64,000 nucleotides of DNA from Shewanella loihica PV-4 (GTDB lineage: Bacteria > Pseudomonadota > Gammaproteobacteria > Enterobacterales > Shewanellaceae): positions 1,364,001 to 1,428,000 of the forward strand of contig NC_009092.1 in NCBI RefSeq assembly GCF_000016065.1, written 5' to 3'. The translations under genes were made by a program, and so were the position numbers. Under the pieces are notes generated by a model. That model saw nothing but the letters and a program-made list of their open reading frames with translations. It had not been told where the DNA came from and ran no database searches. Shown in pieces: positions 59,434 to 64,000 of this stretch. Position 1 is the stretch's first letter. Every line of letters begins with the position of its first letter.

Positions 59434-62268
59434 ATGAAAAAATGGATATTGGCTGCGGCGATCACGGCCGCGCTAAGCGCCTGTGCCAACGCACCGGCAA
59501 ACGTGGCGCTGCCTCAGGGCGTTTCGCTGATCGAAAATGTAGCCCTGGCCGAGTCGGGCGTCGGCATTCCCTACAAGAAATATCAACTGGCCAACGGCCT
59601 GACGGTGATCCTGCATCAGGATCATTCCGATCCTCTGGTGCATGTGGATGTTACCTATCATGTGGGCTCGGCAAGAGAGCTACCAGGACGCTCGGGATTT
59701 GCGCACTTATTCGAGCACATGATGTTCCAAGGCTCAGAGCATGTGGGCGACGAGCAGCATTTCAAGACGGTAACCGAGGCCGGTGGCACACTTAACGGCA
59801 CCACCAACACAGACCGCACCAACTATTTCGAGACTGTGCCCAGCAATCAGCTGGAGAAGATGCTCTGGCTGGAGTCGGATCGCATGGGGTATTTCTTGCC
59901 GGCCCTGACCGACAACAAGTTCGAGGTGCAGCGCGAGACGGTGAAGAACGAGCGCGCTCAGCGTATCGACAATCAGCCCTATGGTCGCATGAACGAGCGC
60001 TTCAATCAGGCCTTCTACCCCAGCGGGCACCAGTATTCCTGGCCTGTCATCGGCTGGCCAGAGGATCTCAATCGTGCCCAGCTCGATGATGTGAAACACT
60101 TCTTCCAGCGTTGGTACGGCCCGAACAACGCCACACTCACCATAGGCGGCGATTTCGACGAGATGCAGACCCTGGCCTGGGTGAACAAATATTTTGGTGA
60201 GATCCCAAGAGGCCCAGAGGTGAAGCCTGAGGCCAAGACGCTGGTCACGTTAGATAAGACCCGCTACATCTCCATGGAAGACAGGGTGCACCTGCCGCTG
60301 CTGCGCATGGCATTTCCAACCGTTTACGCCAGCCACGAAGATGAAGCGGCGCTGGATCTGCTGGCCAACATCATCGGCGGCGGACCTACCTCGCTGGTGT
60401 ACAAGAACCTGGTGAAGGATGGCTATGCTGTGCAGGCCGGCGTGAGCCACCCTTGTCAGGAGCTGGCCTGTCAGTTCTCTATCTATGCCCTGGCAAACCC
60501 TGCCAGAGGTGGTCAGCTGGCGGATGTCGAGCGTCGTATTCGCGAGTCTATCGCCGAGTTTGAACAGCGCGGCGTGACAGATGACGACCTGCAGAAAGTT
60601 AAGGTGCAGTTTGAGGCAAACACCATCTTCGGCTTGCAGAGCGTCAAGGGCAAGGTATCGACCCTGGCCCTGAATCAGACCTTCTTCGGTAATCCCGACA
60701 TGATAGCCCACGACCTCAAGCGCTACGCCAACGTCACCAAGGAAGATGTGATGCGGGTGTTTAATACCTACATCAAGGGCAAGCCGTCTGTGGTGATGAG
60801 TGTGGTGCCTCAGGGACAACAGCAGCTGATCGCCCACGAAGATAACTTTGTCGCGCCTGCGCCGCGGGTGGCCGCCGAGGCCGTGACCGGCATGGTTGAT
60901 GTGGCCAAGGCTGGTAGCAGCTTCGATCGCAGCGTGATGCCGAGTGCCCAACAGGCACCTGTTATCACGGCGCCAAGCCTTTGGACAGACAAGCTGGCCA
61001 ACGGCATTGAGGTGATGGGTACAGAGAGCGATGAGACCCCAACCGTCGAGCTGCTCATCTATCTTAACGGCGGCCATCGCCTGACCGATGTGAAGCAGGC
61101 GGGATTGGCCGGTTTGACCGCGGCCATGCTGAACGAATCCAGCGACAAGCGCAGCACAGAAGAGCTGGCCCAGGCGCTGGAGATGCTCGGCAGCAGCGTC
61201 AGTTTCGGCAGCAGCATCTATCAGAGCTATATCAAGGTTTCGGCCCTGACTTCGCATCTGGATGAGACTCTGGCTATCGTCGAGGAGAAGCTGTTCCACC
61301 CTGGCTTTAAAGAGAGCGATTTTGCCCGGGTGCAGCAACAACACCTGCAGAGCCTGCAACACATGCAGTCGGACCCTAACTATGTCGCCGACAGTCAGTT
61401 CGATGCCTTGCTCTACGGCAAAGACACCGCCCTTGGGGTGAGTGAGATGGGCACGCCCGCTAGCGTGTCTCAGTTGACCCTGGATGATGTCAAAGCCTTC
61501 TACAACAAGCAGTTCCGCGCCGGTAACGCCCAGATAGTGGCCGTGACTAACCTGTCCAAGGCCCAGCTGATGCCTAAGCTGAAGGGGCTGGCTCAGTGGC
61601 AAGGGGAGGCGACGCCATTGCCAAGTTTGGCCGCCATGCCAGCCTTAGATGCCGGCACCGTCTATATTCTGGACAAGCCGGGCGCGGCCCAGTCGGTGAT
61701 CAAAATTGGTAAGCGCGCTATGCCCTATGATGCCACCGGCGAGTTCTTCAAATCATATTTGATGAACTATCCACTGGGCGGCGCCTTTAACAGCCGCATC
61801 AACCTCAACCTGCGTGAAGACAAGGGCTACACCTATGGTGCCCGCAGCTACTTCAGCGGCGGCAGCGAGCTTGGTCTGTTCGAGGCTTCGGCCAGCGTGC
61901 GCAGTGATGTCACCGCCAAGGCGCTCACTGAGTTTGCCAAGGAGATCAACGCCTATCAGGCTGAAGGGATGACAGACAAGGAACTGGCCTTCCTGCGCAG
62001 CTCTATCTCTCAGGGCCAGGCACTGGATTATGAGACGCCATACCAGAAGGCGGGCTTCATGCGTAAGATCCAGCGCTACAAGCTTGCCGCCGATTACACC
62101 CAGCAGCAGGCCGATATCATCAAGGCCGTTGACAAGGATGAGCTGAACCAGTTGGCGAAGGAGAAGCTGAACCTGGACAAGATGATCGTGTTGATTGTCG
62201 GCGACAGGGCGAAGATCGAACAGGAGATTAAAGCCCTGGGCTACCAGGTGAAAAATTTGCAGTTGTAA
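59434..62268 (+). CDS. M16 (insulinase/pitrilysin) family zinc peptidase, lipoprotein
   Basis: Large envelope protease (944 residues) made of two pitrilysin-like halves. A lipobox (ALSAC, Cys about 17) follows a short signal peptide, so it is anchored to a membrane, probably the outer one. The first half has the inverted zinc motif HLFEH (His91, Glu94, His95) with the distal acidic ligand region VKNERAQRIDNQPYGRMNERF. The second half (from about residue 510) lacks the zinc motif and has the R/Y pair region REDKGYTYGARSYFSGG, the usual inactive partner domain. Closely related proteins degrade small peptides; the substrate is not known. It follows yqaA and is followed by a terminator. Confidence 0.93.
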   Translation: MKKWILAAAITAALSACANAPANVALPQGVSLIENVALAESGVGIPYKKYQLANGLTVILHQDHSDPLVHVDVTYHVGSARELPGRSGFAHLFEHMMFQGSEHVGDEQHFKTVTEAGGTLNGTTNTDRTNYFETVPSNQLEKMLWLESDRMGYFLPALTDNKFEVQRETVKNERAQRIDNQPYGRMNERFNQAFYPSGHQYSWPVIGWPEDLNRAQLDDVKHFFQRWYGPNNATLTIGGDFDEMQTLAWVNKYFGEIPRGPEVKPEAKTLVTLDKTRYISMEDRVHLPLLRMAFPTVYASHEDEAALDLLANIIGGGPTSLVYKNLVKDGYAVQAGVSHPCQELACQFSIYALANPARGGQLADVERRIRESIAEFEQRGVTDDDLQKVKVQFEANTIFGLQSVKGKVSTLALNQTFFGNPDMIAHDLKRYANVTKEDVMRVFNTYIKGKPSVVMSVVPQGQQQLIAHEDNFVAPAPRVAAEAVTGMVDVAKAGSSFDRSVMPSAQQAPVITAPSLWTDKLANGIEVMGTESDETPTVELLIYLNGGHRLTDVKQAGLAGLTAAMLNESSDKRSTEELAQALEMLGSSVSFGSSIYQSYIKVSALTSHLDETLAIVEEKLFHPGFKESDFARVQQQHLQSLQHMQSDPNYVADSQFDALLYGKDTALGVSEMGTPASVSQLTLDDVKAFYNKQFRAGNAQIVAVTNLSKAQLMPKLKGLAQWQGEATPLPSLAAMPALDAGTVYILDKPGAAQSVIKIGKRAMPYDATGEFFKSYLMNYPLGGAFNSRINLNLREDKGYTYGARSYFSGGSELGLFEASASVRSDVTAKALTEFAKEINAYQAEGMTDKELAFLRSSISQGQALDYETPYQKAGFMRKIQRYKLAADYTQQQADIIKAVDKDELNQLAKEKLNLDKMIVLIVGDRAKIEQEIKALGYQVKNLQL

Positions 62269-62298
62269 TCTGTAGCTTGCGCCCCAATATAGGCCCTA

Positions 62299-62336
62299 GC
62301 GGTGAGCATTAACTCTGCTCACCGCTTTATTTTTTC
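62299..62336 (+). terminator. Intrinsic terminator of the M16 gene
   Basis: A 10-bp perfect stem, GCGGTGAGCA (62299-62308)/TGCTCACCGC (62316-62325), loop TTAACTC, followed by a T-rich stretch. Confidence 0.93.
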
Positions 62337-62448
62337 CCTTGCCAAGGATCTAGCACAGCGGCTATTTTGTGGTGATGGCGAAAGCAAACGCGCTTTTTGC
62401 AGGTCTGACTTGCAAGGCAAACGGTTGAAGCAATGAGAGACGAAGAAT

Positions 62449-64000
62449 TTGAACTCTTTCGATGAAGTGATAGGCCTACTCGACAACGAGCAGGGAAGCG
62501 CCGCACTGGCAGGTATGCAACGAGGTATCGAGCGCGAAGCATTGCGTATTGAGCCGAATGGTCATCTGGCCATGGATAAACATCCTAAGGCGCTCGGCTC
62601 GGCACTGACCCATTCGCGGATCACCACAGACTACAGCGAGTCCCTGTTAGAGTTTATCACCCCTGTCTATCAAGATATCTCAGCCTTGCTGACGGATCTC
62701 ACCCAGACCCACGCCTTTTCGGTAAGGCACCTGGGCCTGCAGCAACTCTGGCCGGTGAGCATGCCCTGTTATGTCGGCGATGTAGCCGATATCCCCATCG
62801 CCGATTATGGCAGTTCTAATACCGGGCAGCTAAAGCGTCTGTACCGCAAAGGCCTCACCTATCGCTATGGCGCCCAGATGCAGATCATCTCTGGCGTGCA
62901 CTTTAATTTTTCCGTGTCTGATGCACTGTGGGAGCTGCTCTATCAAGGCTCGGATAAACGCCTGAGCAAAGGCGATTTCATCTCTGAATCCTATTTTGGA
63001 TTGATCCGTAACTACCGCCGCCTGGTATGGGTATTGCCATATCTGTTTGGCGCCTCGCCGGCGCTGTGTGGCTCCTTCATCAAAGGTCAACAAACTGATC
63101 TCGCCTTCGAGAAGTTAGGCAAAGGTACCCTCTATCTGCCCTATGCCACCTCGCTGCGCATGAGCGATCTGGGTTACACCAACAAGGAGCAGGAGCGGCT
63201 CAACATCAGCTACAACTCGCTAGCTGAGTACCTCGAAGGGATCAACGCGGCGATCAAGATGCCATCGGCTCATTTCGAGAAGATCGGCGTCAAGGTCGAG
63301 GGCGAGTTCCGTCAGTTAAATGCCAACGTGCTGCAGATAGAGAACGAGTTCTACTCGCCCATTCGGGCTAAGCGGGTAACCCTCGCCGGCGAGAAGCCTT
63401 CTCAGGCCTTGGCCCGCGCTGGGGTCGAATATATCGAGGTGCGTGCACTGGACGTCAACCCCTTCAGCCCTGTGGGGATAGATGCCGATCAGGTGCGTTT
63501 CCTAGATCTCTTCCTGCTGCACTGCCTATTGACGCCATCGCCAAAGAGCGATGCGACAGATGAGGCCGCCATTGGCGCTAACCTAAGTAAGGTGATCACC
63601 CGTGGCCGTGAGCCTGGATTGACCCTGAATCGTGGGGGCGAGCAAGTTACGCTACAGGCCTGGCTCGAGTCCCTGTTTGGTGAGCTAAGCACCTTGGCTA
63701 AGCTGCTCGATGGTGAGGGACAGGCTTATCAAGACAGCCTGGCACATTGGCTCGAGGCGGTGCGCGACCCAGCCAAGACGCTATCTGGTCGCGTGATGTC
63801 TGCACTATTGGCCGAGGGGATAGATCATAGCCAGTGGGTGAAATCCCTGGCGAAAGACTATTACCATGCCCTGCGCGATTATCCGCTGACGCCTGAGGTT
63901 GAGGCGGCCTATGAGGCGGCGGCCGAGCAATCCTTGGCGGCCCAGGCCAAGCTCGAGGCGGAATCAGTGCAGGATTTCGAGCAGTATCTTGCCGACTATT
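62449..64000 (+). CDS. gshA: Glutamate-cysteine ligase, 5' part
   Basis: First enzyme of glutathione synthesis, joining glutamate and cysteine with ATP. About 517 residues are present; the frame is still open at the window end, so a short C-terminal piece is missing. The frame has an in-frame TGA at 62435, and no ATG lies between it and the conserved core, so the start must be TTG 62449 (or GTG 62464). This gives a leader NSFDEVIGLLDNEQG and then the family core GMQRGIEREALRIEP, SALTHSRITTDYSESLLEFITP, YGAQMQIISGVHFNFS and VEYIEVRALDVNPF with ligand residues of the GshA type 1 family. A weak GAAGA precedes the TTG. Confidence 0.93.
   Translation, partial: MNSFDEVIGLLDNEQGSAALAGMQRGIEREALRIEPNGHLAMDKHPKALGSALTHSRITTDYSESLLEFITPVYQDISALLTDLTQTHAFSVRHLGLQQLWPVSMPCYVGDVADIPIADYGSSNTGQLKRLYRKGLTYRYGAQMQIISGVHFNFSVSDALWELLYQGSDKRLSKGDFISESYFGLIRNYRRLVWVLPYLFGASPALCGSFIKGQQTDLAFEKLGKGTLYLPYATSLRMSDLGYTNKEQERLNISYNSLAEYLEGINAAIKMPSAHFEKIGVKVEGEFRQLNANVLQIENEFYSPIRAKRVTLAGEKPSQALARAGVEYIEVRALDVNPFSPVGIDADQVRFLDLFLLHCLLTPSPKSDATDEAAIGANLSKVITRGREPGLTLNRGGEQVTLQAWLESLFGELSTLAKLLDGEGQAYQDSLAHWLEAVRDPAKTLSGRVMSALLAEGIDHSQWVKSLAKDYYHALRDYPLTPEVEAAYEAAAEQSLAAQAKLEAESVQDFEQYLADY

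Noticed and set aside
60250..61602. 450-codon open frame antisense to the M16 peptidase gene
   Set aside because: It is fully covered by a gene with clear family motifs; its composition (His/Gln/Leu-rich) is typical of a reverse-frame shadow.
62327..62542. 71-codon minus-strand frame at the gshA start
   Set aside because: Overlaps the M16 terminator and the start of gshA on the opposite strand; no supporting signal.

Overview
The window is a continuous piece of a gammaproteobacterial chromosome, almost certainly Shewanella. The evidence is the gene order barA<>rlmD-relA-mazG-pyrG-eno-ftsB-ispDF-truD-surE-pcm-nlpD-rpoS<>mutS/recA-recX-alaS-csrA-tRNAs, a Shewanella-type (Shelph) PPP phosphatase, a PilY1/TapY2 pair, the RibBX variant of RibB, and an oadGAB operon next to the csrA/tRNA block. 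A species close to S. loihica is possible but is only an inference. No prophage, insertion sequence, integrase or CRISPR array was seen; this is core genome with a few accessory inserts.

Layout. 1-6.7 kb: the 3' half of an RND efflux pump, a ~1.1 kb AT-rich gene-free stretch, then a PilY1-like pilus-tip protein with its small TapY2-type partner. 6.8-11.4 kb, minus strand: an iron-regulated PepSY membrane protein behind a good Fur box, a secreted Shelph phosphatase, and the ABC-F factor EttA. 11.6-13.3 kb: a DUF3943 envelope protein. 13.6-21.1 kb, plus strand: glyA, nrdR, ribD, ribE, ribBX, ribH, nusB, thiL, pgpA. This block joins one-carbon metabolism, nucleotide-reductase control and riboflavin synthesis. 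21.3-26.9 kb: a GFA-family protein, an unrecognised membrane-anchored protein, SOS-controlled recN with two LexA boxes, an AEC transporter, and yjaG with a tiny downstream gene. 27-29.7 kb: the barA hybrid kinase, divergent from rlmD, relA and mazG.

34.5-43.8 kb: pyrG, eno, ftsB, ispD, ispF, truD, surE, pcm, nlpD and rpoS, in mostly tight or overlapping arrangement. 44-48.5 kb: mutS, then recA and recX behind a promoter with an embedded LexA operator. 48.8-52.8 kb: alaS, csrA and a symmetrical tRNA array (Ser, four Arg, Ser). 53.3-56.5 kb: oadGAB, the sodium-pumping oxaloacetate decarboxylase, preceded by a PdhR-like operator. 56.8-64 kb: two small hypothetical genes, a DAACS symporter, a YqaA-like DedA protein, a large M16 protease lipoprotein, and gshA (TTG start, cut by the window end).

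Functionally, the region gathers several global growth-phase regulators: BarA (input to the Csr system), CsrA, RelA and RpoS. It also carries SOS repair genes (recN, recA, recX) and mutS. No clear multi-gene novel system was found. The observations most worth a second look are the PdhR-like site before oadGAB, a perfect inverted repeat upstream of the symporter, several short-period intergenic tandem repeats (11-16 bp), the orphan PilY1/TapY2 unit with its AT-rich leader, and the degenerate RibA domain.
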